A stretch of DNA of 64,000 nucleotides from Persicaria tinctoria. Taxonomy: Eukaryota > Streptophyta > Magnoliopsida > Caryophyllales > Polygonaceae. The position numbers and the translations under genes were made by a program. This document shows, one piece after another, positions 38,194 through 50,273 of the stretch; within the stretch, counting starts at the first letter, position 1, and each line of letters starts with the position of its first letter. The DNA lies in NCBI GenBank assembly GCA_037127255.1, contig JBANSL010000016.1:8434501-8498500 (forward strand). The letters run 5' to 3'. Below the pieces are notes generated by a model that saw only the letters and a program-made list of their open reading frames with translations, was not told the origin of the DNA and made no database searches.

Positions 38194-39436
38194 ATGGGGT
38201 TCCAAAAAAACCTCCTCTTGTGGCCATCGCTTGTGGCCATCCTCCTCCTCCCTCTCGTCGCCGCCACCGCCGCCTCCAACTGCGGCCTTCAAGCCCAGAA
38301 GAACTCCCTCTCCGCCTCCCTTTGTACGTACTCAATCATTCTACATAAACAATTTTATTAAGATTGGTTTTTAACTTGTATATATATGTATGTTCATGCA
38401 GGCCATCATCACTCCCATGGGAAAGGGAAGCACCACGGAGGGGGCGGTTGCGGGTGCTCCCCCGGCACACCGTCTCACGGCGGTGGCGGAAGCTACTACC
38501 CTCCGTCCCCCGGTGGCGGTGGAGGAGGCCACCATGACCCTAACCCTCCCCCTCTAGTCCCTTCACCTCCTTACACTCCCACCCCTACCACACCTTCATA
38601 CCCTCCTTACACTCCCACCCCTACCACACCTTCACACCCTCCTTACACTCCCACCCCATCCTCACCTCCTTGCACTCCTTCCACGCCTTCGGCTCCCAGT
38701 GGCGGTGGCGGCTACTATGGCTCTCCTCCCCCATCAACGCCCTCTTACAACCCGCCTCCGACTCCCACCATCACCCCCATCACACCTATCACTCCCATCA
38801 CCCCCATCACTCCAATCACACCCATCACACCATCTCCTCCTGCCCCTTTTGATCCTGGCTCCGGTGGACCTTTCCCTTGCACGTCAGTACTTCATTAACT
38901 TGCATATCTAATTATTTAATATTTAGGGTTTAAGGTCCTTTTTCTGAAGAAATTGAAAGTTAGGGTGTTTTTCCAAAATTACCAATTATTATTATTATTA
39001 TTTCAAAAAGCCTCCCACACTTTCAATTTGTTTAAAAACTGACCCAAATTTTGTATGTTGGTGAAATTGGTGCAGCTACTGGGGGTCACATCCGGGCATG
39101 ATATTTGGACTGCTGGGATGGTGGGGAACTTTGGGCGGAATCTTCGGTGGCGCTGGCGGCGCTCTCCCGGGAACACTCCCGGGGCTAGGGACGAGCCCTA
39201 CAGCCTTCAGCCTCCAGCAGGCGCTGTTGAACACCCAGCAGAATGGCTACGGAGCGCTCTACCGAGAAGGCACAGCTTCGTACCTCAACGCTCTGGCGGC
39301 TCCTCGGAGGTTCCCCTTCACCACCAGCCATGTCAGGGATGCCTTTGCTTCTGCCTTGACCTCCGAGAAGGCCGCGGATTCTCAGGCTCGGCTCTTCCGG
39401 CTCGCGAACGAAGGGCGACTCAAGCTCGTCCGCTAG
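38194..39436 (+). CDS. PDF1: PROTODERMAL FACTOR 1 (proline-rich epidermal protein)
   Basis: Extracellular proline-rich protein expressed in the shoot epidermis (L1 layer), thought to act in the cell wall. Exons 38194-38323, 38402-38882 and 39076-39436 join in frame to 323 residues. A signal peptide is clear (MGFQKN, then a Leu/Val core, cleavage near residue 27). A His/Gly region follows (HHHSHGKGKHHGGGG), then Gly-rich and Pro-rich repeats: three PPYTPTP units and six to seven TPI units in a row. The conserved C-terminal domain carries the PDF1 signature PGMIFGLLGWWGTLGGIFGG, GALYREGTASYLNALA, FPFTTSHVRDAFASAL and LANEGRLK. The start is the ATG that begins the signal peptide; an L1 box and TATA box lie upstream. 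The last intron is A/T-rich with a (TTA) patch. Length and domain order match Arabidopsis PDF1. Confidence 0.96.
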
Positions 39437-41016
39437 ATATGATTGATATATATGGATGAAGACTTGTGTTTGTTGGTTGATGTTAGTTTTACTCTTCAAG
39501 TACTTGAAAGACACTTAAGTAGCAGTGTGTGAGTTTATTTAGTGATTTGAATTGCTTGGTTATGGTTTATAATTAATAGTTATTTACTTTTTATGTTGTG
39601 CTGCATATGTTACATTTGTGTTTAGAGCTACTTTAAGTAATTGAAAATTGAGTTGCTTTGGAAATTGAGTGGTTATCTTAAGTCTTAACTGCTGTTCTTT
39701 AGGGATTGATCATATCACATACTAAGCATTAAGTGTCATGTCATTTCCCACACTTCTCATAATTTTTCTTACATCTGGGGCAATTTTTTTTATATAAAAA
39801 AAAACTATGGTAATCAATACAGATTAATATATATATTCACAACAATGAAAATAACACAATTAAATAAATAAGAAAAACGGGAGACATCACAATAAAATGA
39901 TACTGTACTAAATAATATAGTGACAAAGTTTTTTTGATTTCTGATGTAAAGGGTAAAACTTGTAAGAAACAAAGAAATAGTAGAATCATTAAAGTACTTA
40001 TTTTAGTAGTAATGGCAAAATATCTATACTTTAAATATTAATTGGTCCACATAAAGTATATAATGCTAATGAAACCACCAACTTTGCTCATTTATTGTGA
40101 TATTTCAAAACTGCAAAGTGAGAAAATAAAAAAATAAAAGGGAATGTTTTGAGATAATACTGTTGAACTTATTTGTAGTTTCAATTAATTTGATTTGATT
40201 CACTATAGAAGATATTAGGGGCAACTCAAAGCATCTATTATAAGGTACATAATTGAGGCTCATATGGAGACAATCCTCCCAACTAAGTTTTGCTGCATTC
40301 ACAGCGCGAATCATGAACATTACTTGAAGGATCTAGCATCTCATCTCAAATTTTATTGATAGTTACTTTGATCTCCAAACCAAAATTTTCCAAACCAAAA
40401 TTTTTTAATGGTTTGAAACCCTCCCAAGCCATTGTTTACAAATGACTTAAATATATTCAGAAGCTACCTTTCCTTGAGCCAATAAATAAGTCAACCAACC
40501 ATCAATTCGTCATTCAGAACTTGAGCTATATCATGAATGCTTTCAAAAGGACATGTATACATCATATCTCCATTTCAAGTAGTGTTCAAAGAGATGCCAA
40601 AAATTAAACCTTACTATAAAGTACTACTTGCACAGCTTTTATTTTTTATTTTTTGCCCCTTTTCTCTAAAGATGGCAATTTGATAAGTAATGAATAGGGG
40701 ACACCAGTAAGATACTTACCTTGCAACCAAAATGTAAATGAAATCTAACTGCTGCAACATGGGTGTATACCAGCTGGCATTTCAGAGTTGAAGTTAAAAA
40801 AACCATTTCATCAAAGTCTCAACTACCTGTGCCAGGAGAAATAAATTTGAGGCGATCAGGACACTAAATTATGGTCTACCATATTTCACTACACAAGAAT
40901 CAAAATTCAAACAAAGTCTATCAGAAAACTGATACACCAGCTAGCAAAGTCTTGAATTTTCAACAGGTATGAGTTGTTCCCTGTGCCATTAAATGCAGTG
41001 TCCATGTTTATCAATA

Positions 41017-41135
41017 CAACAACAACAACAACAATAAACCCAATATATCTCATTCAAATCAGCGTCTCAGGCTCGAAGTGTACACATCCTTTCCTTGATT
41101 ACGTCGAGAGGGTGTTTCCAATTACCCTATATTCC
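41017..41135 (-). mobile_element. AU/TS-like SINE remnant, minus strand
   Basis: On the plus strand it begins with acaacaacaacaacaataaa, the complement of a TTG-repeat tail. It then has gctcgaagtgtacacatcct and a segment acgtcgagagggtgtttcca, both like the body of plant TS/AU SINEs. A second short piece at 41337-41405 starts gaacaacaacaacatgaatg and includes atcccgcataagtaggg. Assignment is from memory of the family. Confidence 0.45.
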
Positions 41136-41775
41136 ATAATTTCCATGTTTATCAATAAATACAAAAAAGGAAACTCCATGCATAACCATGAGTTTGTGCA
41201 AATTTTGTAGGCATACAAGATTTTTCGCATGATAAACCTAAAACTGTGATATTTTCCAGCATGATCATCCCAATTAAAGAGTAACATTATGTTATTGTAA
41301 ATGATAATTTAACAACTACTAGGCTAGATTGAGGGAACAACAACAACATGAATGGATCGACCCTATATATCCCGCATAAGTAGGGGATGACTACCAATAA
41401 AATGAGTTAAATGACCATCCATGGATTTCATAAATACATTGTCCAGCCAATTTATTTTATTGTGCAAAAAAAAAAATAGTGTCTTAGTTTTTGGGATTAT
41501 TGATTGGAAAACAACAAAATTATTGGCTTACCACAGTTTTTTTCACCATTTTTTTCTTATGTGGCAATGATAAGAGCCCAAGCTCACCATTGCACATGCT
41601 CTCAAGAATTACCCAACAGAAAGAAAAAGTACAGTATCCATGTGGTCATTTCAGAATACGTTATGGCTTGATAGATGGTCCAGAGAAAAAAAATAGTGTC
41701 ATGTAATTTGAGAAGTCTTGTTTTATTCGCCCCATCACTCTACCATGTAACATCTAATACTTAATTTACAAATTT

Positions 41776-42446
41776 GTAAATTATATGAAGGGAAAAAAGT
41801 ATACTATCTCACTATAGAATTTATCAATAAAGCAAGATATCATTGAGTGAAGCTCCTCCTGCTTGTGAACCAATACAACTACCAAAATAGGAATACCAAC
41901 TAGTAATAGTTCAAGCCAGGAGCTTAGAGAGGATTGAAGCATGGAAAGGCCATTTCTTTTTAGTGTGTGGGGATTTCGCCTTGTAGCACACTCCTTTTGT
42001 CCGCGGTGATTTCTGCAGACAAAAGGATGCACTGCAAGGCAGGCTGAATTTTCAAGGGTAGCAACTCTGATGGAATGTACAGAAATATGGACAAGAATCT
42101 AACAAAATAGATATTGGAATCGGAATATTGTGAAGTTGGTAGCAGTTGCTCTTAAAACAAACAACATTAGAATCAACTCAGGAGGCTAGACAAGTGTTCA
42201 ACTAAGGCCCCAAACTCTATAAGCCAGAAAGGTTGGATTTGGATGAAACTTCATACACTACACTCTACAAATTTACCATCTCACATTGATTGAGTTTGCA
42301 AATTTCTAAATCATATGAACAGAAAAAAAAAGAGTAGACCATCTCACTATAAGCTACTTCAATGCAATATTTTTAGAGCAAAGCTCCAGCTCATCAACAA
42401 ATACAACTACGAAAATAGGAATACCAAACAGTAGAGTGATATACAA
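41776..42446. repeat. Diverged direct repeat, copies about 135 bp
   Basis: Copies at about 41776-41911 and 42310-42446 share aaattatatgaa / aaatcatatgaa, accatctcactata, then agcaa..aagctcc, acaaatacaactac and aaaataggaataccaa. The space between holds unrelated sequence. The origin is not recognised. Confidence 0.65.
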
Positions 42447-42642
42447 GTATTTACCTCTTCAAGGTTCTGTTGATTTACTACGTGATGATTAGATTTGTTA
42501 GATTGTTCTTAGTCTCCTTCAAGTAGATGACCATCTCTGCATCTTAAGCAATGACATTCTCTGTTTGCAGAATCAAAATATCCTAGTTCAAACTTCAAGC
42601 AACCAAAGCCGGATGTAAAATGTGATATTTGAACCCAAACAC

Positions 42643-43692
42643 TCATCTCATGTGAGACTCAAACCAATCAAACATCTCTTGGGATTGCAAGCTTGTCATC
42701 TCGTGATATGCAAAAGCAAGATTCAGTTCTTCCTGGACATGGTGTGTCAAAACAGTTTCATACGGGAAAGGGATCTTGCTTTCCCTGAGAGCTTTTACCC
42801 AAGGAGTTTGCCTCCCATCAACCCTCATATACCCACTAGCATCAACGAATCCCTTTTCGCGAAACAACTCATACAGCATCTCAGAAACTGTAAGACTAAG
42901 CCCCGGAACTCTATCGGACAAGAAGCTAGAATTCAGCGGAAACTCCATACACTTCACCTCTCTAGCATCAACCCCTTGTTTCCTCAACATCTCGACATAG
43001 TCAGGTATTACAAGGTTTCTCCTCCGATCCTTAGGCATGTGCACGAAAAGTGTAGGAGGGTAATCACCTCTGACATCCATTCTACCAAACAATCCCTCAG
43101 CAATCATGACAGCAATGCTGCTAAACCTCAACTCATCATCATTAGCAAGCAACGAAACGAAATAGCCCCCCGACGAAGCTCCCATTGCGACCAAAGGAGC
43201 CCTCGACAACCCGTTCTTATCAACCCACCATCGGATTGCATCTCGAACCGCAACCCTCTCCGCCCCAAATGACCAGCACTTCCCCACACTCGATACGGCT
43301 AAAACCGCAAACTTTTTTGCAATGGCATTGATCACAATCAGCCTCTCTTCAGGCAACCCTACACAATGTGGGCAGCGATTCGACTTATCCCAGAAATTGG
43401 CAGCTCTCCCGCCACATCCATGGGCGAGGAACAAAACTGCCCGGGGAGAATCGGCCCAATCGGGTATTTGCCATATCAATTCAGTCCCATTGAAAGCCTC
43501 TACAGTAGGATTCAACAACTGTGAACCCACAACAACAGACGATCCGAGCGATGCTACTGAATTAACGCTAGGGTTTGCCCCCCGGGAAGAAAAGAAGGTA
43601 ACAATCAGGATGCAAATTAGTAGTGCGACTATGATCAGGAAGGGCGATCGGAAGCCCCATTGTCTGTAGGGTTTGCGCCCACGCACTAGCAT
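42643..43692 (-). CDS. Membrane-anchored alpha/beta-hydrolase-like protein, intronless
   Basis: A 349-residue protein of the alpha/beta-hydrolase fold; substrate unknown. The ATG at 43692 is chosen because the ten codons before it in frame lack an ATG. Residues 1-16 are basic, and 17-34 form one hydrophobic membrane segment, so it is probably a type II anchor. The oxyanion-type motif HGCGG is at 91-95. A Cys-rich loop (RCPHCVGLPEER, 106-117) follows. The nucleophile elbow GASSGG is at 171-176, with Ser173 as the likely nucleophile. The C-terminus (HHVQEELNLAFAYHEMTSLQ) supplies candidate His residues. Plants have conserved single-exon genes of this kind annotated only as alpha/beta-hydrolase superfamily proteins. 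Fold assignment is secure; activity is inferred. Confidence 0.88.
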   Translation of the reverse strand: MLVRGRKPYRQWGFRSPFLIIVALLICILIVTFFSSRGANPSVNSVASLGSSVVVGSQLLNPTVEAFNGTELIWQIPDWADSPRAVLFLAHGCGGRAANFWDKSNRCPHCVGLPEERLIVINAIAKKFAVLAVSSVGKCWSFGAERVAVRDAIRWWVDKNGLSRAPLVAMGASSGGYFVSLLANDDELRFSSIAVMIAEGLFGRMDVRGDYPPTLFVHMPKDRRRNLVIPDYVEMLRKQGVDAREVKCMEFPLNSSFLSDRVPGLSLTVSEMLYELFREKGFVDASGYMRVDGRQTPWVKALRESKIPFPYETVLTHHVQEELNLAFAYHEMTSLQSQEMFDWFESHMR

Positions 43693-45047
43693 GAATTCGA
43701 TTGAAATTTCGATGATTGTCAAAGAAAAGAACGATGGATCATCGGGAAATTTCTTTTACCTGAGAAATTCGAATAACTGAACAGATTTGCAATAACACGA
43801 AGGGGAAGATCAGATTGTGAGAAATGTGTAGGGTTTAGGCAAAGATTTGGGGATAAAAAAGGGGTTAGCTTTGCCGAATGCGATCAAATGCCATCAAATG
43901 ACATTGATCTGATTTCGATGAACGATCGTTCTCTCAGTATCTGCGACTGCGAGGAAGAAAACAATTTCGAATAGTTGTAAATTACAAAAAACACCCACAA
44001 TGTGTGAATATTTGCACAAAATTGTATGTAAAGTGAAAATTATACCAATCTATCATGATTGATGGGGTTGGCTACAAATTATCTGTTGATTACATAATTT
44101 GGTTTTCAGGCATAAGAAGATATATCATAAATGCGATTGCTGCTAACATTGCTACAAGAAATACCAAACTATCAAATCTCATAACCCGAAAACTGATTCA
44201 AATATTCAATCCAACCAGAGTTGAATTGATCTAACCCAAACTCGAAACAACTCGAAAAGAATTTGACTATGAACCCTCATTTGACTTTAAATACGGAGTA
44301 TTTTATCGGACTCGATGATCTGACCTGAACCAAACTTGAGGACACCAAATAATGACCTGAAATCCGATTGCAACCTCTATAGTCTAGTTACAATAATGAT
44401 CCGACCCGATTGCACATTCCCAGTTCTCGTCGACTCCCTCCCATTTAGCGACTTTGAGAAGGCAAGATCAATCTCACATTCATTGTCAATTGCCAGATCT
44501 CCGAAAGCCTCCTTCGGCAGTTCAGCTCCATTGAGCACTTGAAGAGATAAAAAGAACACAATCTGGAATCACAAGTTCACAACACTCAACAATTTGCTCA
44601 ATAAGGTGAAGTAACGACAAGCACAACCACCTGCTTTCGCAGATCACAAACCAGGCACGATTCAGAAGCTTCAATACGAACGAAGTTACAAGAATGAATG
44701 ACTAGAAAGCTCTGGAAAAAAAAAGGGGAGAGAAAACAAAAGTAGGGACTAGAGACTAGAGAGTATGTTCTAATCGTTTCGAAAATGGATCCAACGGCAC
44801 ATGATACTGGTAATCTAGAGTATAAAACACCAGCAGTGTCTCTCTCCCTGGTGATATATATACATCATTTCCTCTTGCCCATCTTCCCCAGCTTCTGCGG
44901 TGAAGGAGGGCGCTTGAGGAATCAAAACAGGCTTCCTATAAGTTCACTTGCATTCAGGTGAGATATAGTTTCAGATAATTATCTCAAGTGGAGAATGGAG
45001 CTTCATTAGGAGGAGTTTAGGTGTGGTGTGTCACTTCGGCCAGTGAC
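43693..45047. other. Intergenic gap between hydrolase and kinase genes
   Basis: Both neighbours are on the minus strand, so this holds the hydrolase promoter and 5' UTR and the kinase 3' UTR. Apart from short CT- and A-rich patches (gtctctctccctgg near 44838, aaaaaaaaagg near 44714) I see no structured element and no credible ORF. Confidence 0.6.
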
Positions 45048-48000
45048 TTATTGACTGGTCAACACAGATGTACGACTCTCTTGTTCATCAGTTCTAGTTT
45101 CGGTGTCAGCTGAGCTTGAAATCTCCTTAGCAGATTCAAATTCTACACTTGCTGTGCGGCTCTTCCTGGTCCTCCGATCCTACAAAAATATTTTCAACAG
45201 ATTTATGCCTATCTTTTATGTAAAGTAAGGTCAAGTGGGCAGATTATACAATATAAATAGATCAGGAACACGATTCAGAGCAGAACCCACGTAGTTCTAC
45301 ATGCACATTCAACATGTAAAGAGACAATGTTAAGGACAATATGGCCAAGATCCAAAATCAGGAAACAACATTATGCAACTTCAGGAGAAAAAAGAGGAAA
45401 CAAAATCGCCTTGGGTCAGTCCTGTGGCAGAAAAGGCAAATGCTTTTTATACAAATATAATCATAGCATAAGATCTAATGCTTTTTTCTGGCTATATGAG
45501 TTCATAATAAGAGGTTCCGGTGAAAAATGATGATATCCTGTGCTGGCAAATGACTTTTACGGCCAGAAATGATGTGAAGTTGAAAGTTGGCAATCTGGGC
45601 AAGAATGATATAATGCTGCAAAGGCTCTCAACCTAGTGGAAACTGAAAAGTTCAGTCCCAGAATAACTTACAAACTTGTGAAGGAGAAAGAGTGGGAAAG
45701 TGGGACCGAGTGAAGTCATGGGGGGGCGGTCTTCGTACCCCACATGTTCCTTCACCACATGGATTCCTGGTAGTAAGAGAATTCCCATGATGTCCAGAAT
45801 TTGCAATATGGGTTTAAGCAATGATGGTGGATGATGGTATCATGGCTAGCTGGCTGGATGCTTTGCGACAGTCCAAATGATGCCTAGTCCCACTTTTTCA
45901 TTTGAGTGCAGTTCAGCAAGCGGGTGATTGTTCAGATCATGGGATCATGAACTGGCTAATGATTCGGAGAGATAAGTGGAAGCTTGATGACGAGTCCCAC
46001 TTTGTCGTTTCAGTGCAGTTTCAGCAAGCAGGTGATTGTTTAGATCATGAGATCATGAGCTGGCTGATTTGGAAAGATCAGTGGAAGCTTGATAACAACT
46101 ATGATGTTTTAGCTACCAGTGTTTGATTTTACAGTAACTGTGCACTTTATCCGGTAAACACAGAGCCTTAGAAGTTCTTTCGGAATAAAAATTTAACTAC
46201 AGAAGAATGTATTAGGTTGCTCAAAAGACCATGCTATTAGCAGAGTAATGTAGAACCACAGAATAAGGAAGCTAGAAAGATTATGGTAAAGGAAGTTAGA
46301 AATATAGGCATTGGTGGTTAATCAAGCTCTTTATAGTTTTTCGACATAACTTAAGGCTAGAGGCAAGAACTGATTATATCTTGTAATATGGTTTTTGCTT
46401 CAGACAAAAAAATACAATATGTTTCTGACTAAAAGTAAAAGAAGAGCAATACATGTAAGTACAACAAGAAATTAGGATAGAGAAAATCTTATGTTTCCAG
46501 TATCATGAAGTAGTAAATAGTACAGAGTAATTAAAAAAAAAAAAGAATAACAGCACAAGAATTGGCAACAAAATGAATTGACCCAAGCCACCAAAGGAAA
46601 TTCATCTCAATCAAAATGTTGAAAACAATGACTACATCAAAACAAATTCGTTCTCATTAGTAATTTGTTTTTCACTACCATCTTATATTGGCATGAGTCA
46701 ATACAATTACAATGAATGTCTTGTATATTTCATATGATCTTTGCACTACAATCTGTCAATACATAATACCCACTCTAGCTAACCCCACACAATTCAGCAA
46801 GAAGTAAGAAAATAGGAAGCCTCAGATTTTAAACAGTTCATGCAAAGCACAAGTAGCAACGCTTAAATAAAAATATGCAACGGGGGAAATCCATGTCGAA
46901 GTAAGGCATACATGTGATTCCATGAAACAATCAATGAAACTTGCAATCAGAGGAACACCCAAGAGAATGAGAGGTCATTTTTACCTCACGTTGGGGGAAT
47001 TCATCAGCTTCAAGCATTCTTACAACTTGACTCATTTTGGGTCTTTTTTCAGGGTCAGGATCAATGCACTTTAGTGCGACTAGAAGAGCGCGTTTTGTAG
47101 CACGAATTGCAGGTTTAACCTCGAGGTCTGGGTCTACAACTTCTTCAGCTCTTCTATTGCCTACCATCGTTTTAAGCCACTCTACAAGATTAACCTGCCA
47201 CCAGCATTATAAGTGATCTCAAATAATACTTCTTAAATCAACAAAAACTAGAAAATGGTTCTTTCCCAGCAATTTTCTTATGTGCCAGTACATGGGAAAT
47301 GAAAGAAAATTCTGCAACAGATGAAACTTCGACAGAAATAAGAAAATGGCTAGCAAGGTACCTCGTTAGCAGGCCGGCTGTAATCCACTGGATCCCTCCC
47401 TGTTACAGCTTCCAGCAGTAAGACACCAAAACTATATATGTCACTCTTTTCATTCAGTAAGCCACTGTTAGCATACTCTGGTGCCACATAACTGATCATA
47501 CAGTCAACAAGAAGACGAAAAAAAAAAAGAGATTTCTTAATAGAATTGCCGGATAGATATGAAATTTACAGCAGCCCAGGTAACACAGAAATTCATACCC
47601 AAAAGTACCCATTACTCTGGTGTTTATGTGACTTTCTCCCGAATCCAAAAGCTTGGCCAGCCCAAAATCAGACAGTTTGGAGTTGAAGTCAGAATCAATC
47701 AAGATATTGCTTGATTTTATATCCCGGTGAATAACTTTGGGTTCTATTGATTCATGCAAATAAGAAAGCCTGCAAAATGAAATCTTGAATTAAATCATAT
47801 CCCATGACTTTTAACAAAATGCTAATCTATCGAATAATTGGACAAATAAAAAAAAAAAGTATTTTATTGTATATATTTGCAATTAGACAAGACAAAGAAA
47901 GAGCCTTACGCCTTGGCAGTGCCCGAAAGAATCTTGATCCGTGCTTCCCATGTAAGTACACCATGTTGACGCATACCGCCATGAAGCCATTGGTCCAAGT

Positions 48001-49216
48001 TTCCATTGTTCACATATTCATACACCAATAGTCTGTTACAAGGTTCAACCAAAAATAAGCTCAATAACTCCCTGTTATTGGAGTGATAAATGGAGGAACA
48101 GAAGAAAGATACAAGCATCTTGCTGAAAGAACTGTTCCAGTGACTAACAATGGATCAACAAAAAAGACTATATAATAAAGCGTAAATTTCAGGAAAACGA
48201 ATACGAGCATACGACCAAAAAAACAGGAAAAATAAACCATACTATAAAATTTCTACTTCATTCCAACATCAGTGCATGAACATCAAATGTACGGCATAAA
48301 AGAACATCAAGTGTATGGCAACCATCAAGAGTAGGATAAAAGGAAGGAAAATCAGTCTCACCTATGAACTCCTTCCACACAATAACCCAAAAGCCGCACT
48401 AAATTCTTATGTCGAACATGACCTATTGCCTCTACTTCAACCCTAAACTCTTTCTCAGCTTGCCCCCTGCAAAAAGCATAACAAATAACCAAATGAGTTA
48501 AAATACAAAGATAATGTACAACCAATCATAATATACAGAAGGTTTGATTGCTCTTACAGGTTGTTAAGAAGTCTCTTCACAGCTACCTCACTTCCATTGA
48601 TCAGTGTGCCTTTGTAAACAACACCATATCCACCTTCCCCAATAATATTCTCCGAGGAAAAACGGTTAGTTGCAACATCAAGATCCCTAAGAGTGAACCA
48701 ATGACCCCATCCAAGATGTGACATTTCAGGCAAACCAACCAGCGGGGAGGCTGAAGCGAGTCCATATGAAGATGAAGACTGCTTTCTAGGAGGGCCAGAA
48801 CTTCCTTCCTCCCCGGAATGTGAACTATAAGTCCTCTCATGATGATAAATGGAGCTACATTGGCTCAATGTATCAGCATCACCGGATTTGCTGGTGCCTA
48901 AATGAACCGACATTTTCTCCGAGTTCCGATCAACTGACTTGTCATTTATATTGAGGTACAAATTATCATGATAGTCACGAGTATGTTGAGCCTCGATCCT
49001 GTCAACCCCTATATCCTTTGAAACATTCGGGATTTGGGCGACAGAGAACTTCTCAAGGGCGGTTCTAGATTTCCTCCTAAAAGTGATCCATATGGACAAA
49101 ACAAGAATCAAAATGATAAACGCACCAACACATATACCAATCAAGACCCAAAGCTTCAACCCTAAAATCCCTGAATCCTTGGACATCGCCGTGCTTAATG
49201 TGCTCTGAGAAGACAT
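45048..49216 (-). CDS. Receptor-like serine/threonine kinase, At5g18500/At2g42960-type
   Basis: Membrane-anchored Ser/Thr kinase with a very short extracellular part. Exons: 49216-48558, 48466-48362, 48032-47910, 47769-47599, 47491-47362, 47194-46985, 45179-45048. They join to 509 residues with stop TAA. The start is the first true ATG; upstream in-frame codons include only GTG. The membrane segment is at about 22-46, with RRKSR after it. A Ser-rich linker leads to [19 protein letters not shown], diagnostic of this subfamily. The kinase keeps GEGGYG (193-198), VAVK with Lys214, HRDIKSSN with Asp312, and DFG from Asp330, so it should be active. MGTFGYVAPEY and [20 protein letters not shown] are also present. 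The C-terminal tail is Ser/Arg/Glu-rich. The last intron, 1.8 kb, contains a three-copy repeat. I am confident of the subfamily; the ligand and role are unknown. Confidence 0.95.
45800..46095. repeat. Tandem repeat, about 107-bp unit, in the last kinase intron
   Basis: Two clear units start at 45905 and 46012 (agtgcagttcagcaagcggg / agtgcagtttcagcaagcag). Each has gtgattgtt(c/t)agatcatg, gatcatga, ctggct, and gtggaagcttgat. A worn third unit lies just upstream, sharing agcaatgatggtgg, atcatggctagctggctg and gtcccacttt. Both clear copies translate on the plus strand to similar peptides (QQAGDC.DH.IM.WL), because the copies are similar rather than because of any evident gene. Confidence 0.75.
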
Positions 49217-50273
49217 TTTCCAGATCTCCAGGACCAGAAAACACACAAATTTGGCCCTGGTTCTTAAGCTTCCATCATTACCTGAACATCATTTGAAAAC
49301 AAAATTAAACTATCGCAAGCTAACAACCAGACTACTTTAACAGATAACCTATTTCAACACAAGAAATCAGGGTCCTCCATAGCTCACTTTTACAAATCTG
49401 GTGAAACCCAAAACCATTCCAAGGCAAGTAAAGATGTACAAATAATTACCCATTAACTACATTTCACACACTTTTTGACCTAGAAGCCAAATTGAGGACA
49501 CCGCATCGCTTCCGATCCAAGTTAAAGGAGTGTAAATAGTATGATTAAGCGGAAAGGGGGCAAAAGAAAAAGGAGTCACCTTTGAATGGGGAATGAATCT
49601 AGCCCCCCTGATCTTCTTCATCGAGAATCAGGAGAGGCAAAGAAGGAGCTTGTTTATGGACCAACGGAGACAGATTAAGCATAGAGGTGGATCCCAATGT
49701 AGAGAGTATTGAGTGCCACACTCAGTAGAGAAACAAGCTCGAGAATGTGAAGAAATTGAGGCTCTTTATTTTTCCGATAAATGAAGGGTTGAGTCAAAAG
49801 AAAAACTGAAGCTATGTGAACAAAAGATTGGATGAGAGAAAAGGGGAGATAAATGGGGAGGATGAAGAAGAAGGGTTTCTTTTGGATATCTCATCAATTT
49901 CGATTCACTCCTTGATTTCAAAGGGAAGATGGGGGGACATGGGAAAGCCCAAACAAAACTATTTTTTTCAGAGAAAGGAAAAATTGATTATAATACAGTA
50001 TATTATTATTATTATTATTATTATTAATATCTTAGCCAATCTTTTATAATTTAATTTTAAATATAGTATTAATCAAATGTTGCCCAACCCCTTGATTTAA
50101 GCATGGTTTCAGACTAAACCTGTCAATCGGATTATTCGGGTCGGATTCAGATTCTGAGTAGATCGGATTTCAGATTAATCGAATCATGGATAATAATATT
50201 ATAATTAAATTTATAAATATTATTATAATAACATTATTATATAAATATTCTATGGATAAAAAAATATCATATT
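49217..50273. other. Kinase 5' region and flank of the copia element
   Basis: It should hold the kinase 5' UTR (a possible leader intron boundary lies near 49280-49580) and promoter. A (TTA)n microsatellite occupies 50001-50026. The remainder to 50273 is AT-rich flank of the retrotransposon. Confidence 0.6.
50001..50026. repeat. (TTA)n microsatellite
   Basis: About eight and a half ATT/TTA units without interruption, upstream of the kinase gene. Confidence 0.9.

Larger units (their letters stand above)
39437..42642. other. Intergenic gap between PDF1 and the hydrolase gene
   Basis: PDF1 3' UTR, then AT-rich sequence with two SINE-like pieces (41017-41135, 41337-41405) and a direct repeat (41776-42446). 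The hydrolase 3' UTR, read leftward, should fill the last few hundred bases. No convincing ORF. Confidence 0.6.

Noticed and set aside
38750..38840. Tandem short repeat as a possible CRISPR-like or regulatory array
   Set aside because: It codes for the TPI repeat of PDF1 and has no spacers.
38087..38911. Alternative His/Pro-rich ORFs across PDF1
   Set aside because: They are other-frame readings of the PDF1 proline repeats; the PDF1 frame has the signal peptide and conserved C-terminus.
44336..44559. Short ORFs between the hydrolase and kinase genes
   Set aside because: No codon bias, domain or splice support; chance frames in intergenic DNA.
45902..46126. Plus-strand ORF with two similar peptide repeats as a gene
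   Set aside because: It lies inside a kinase intron and its repetition comes from the DNA repeat; no start context, splice sites or family similarity support it.
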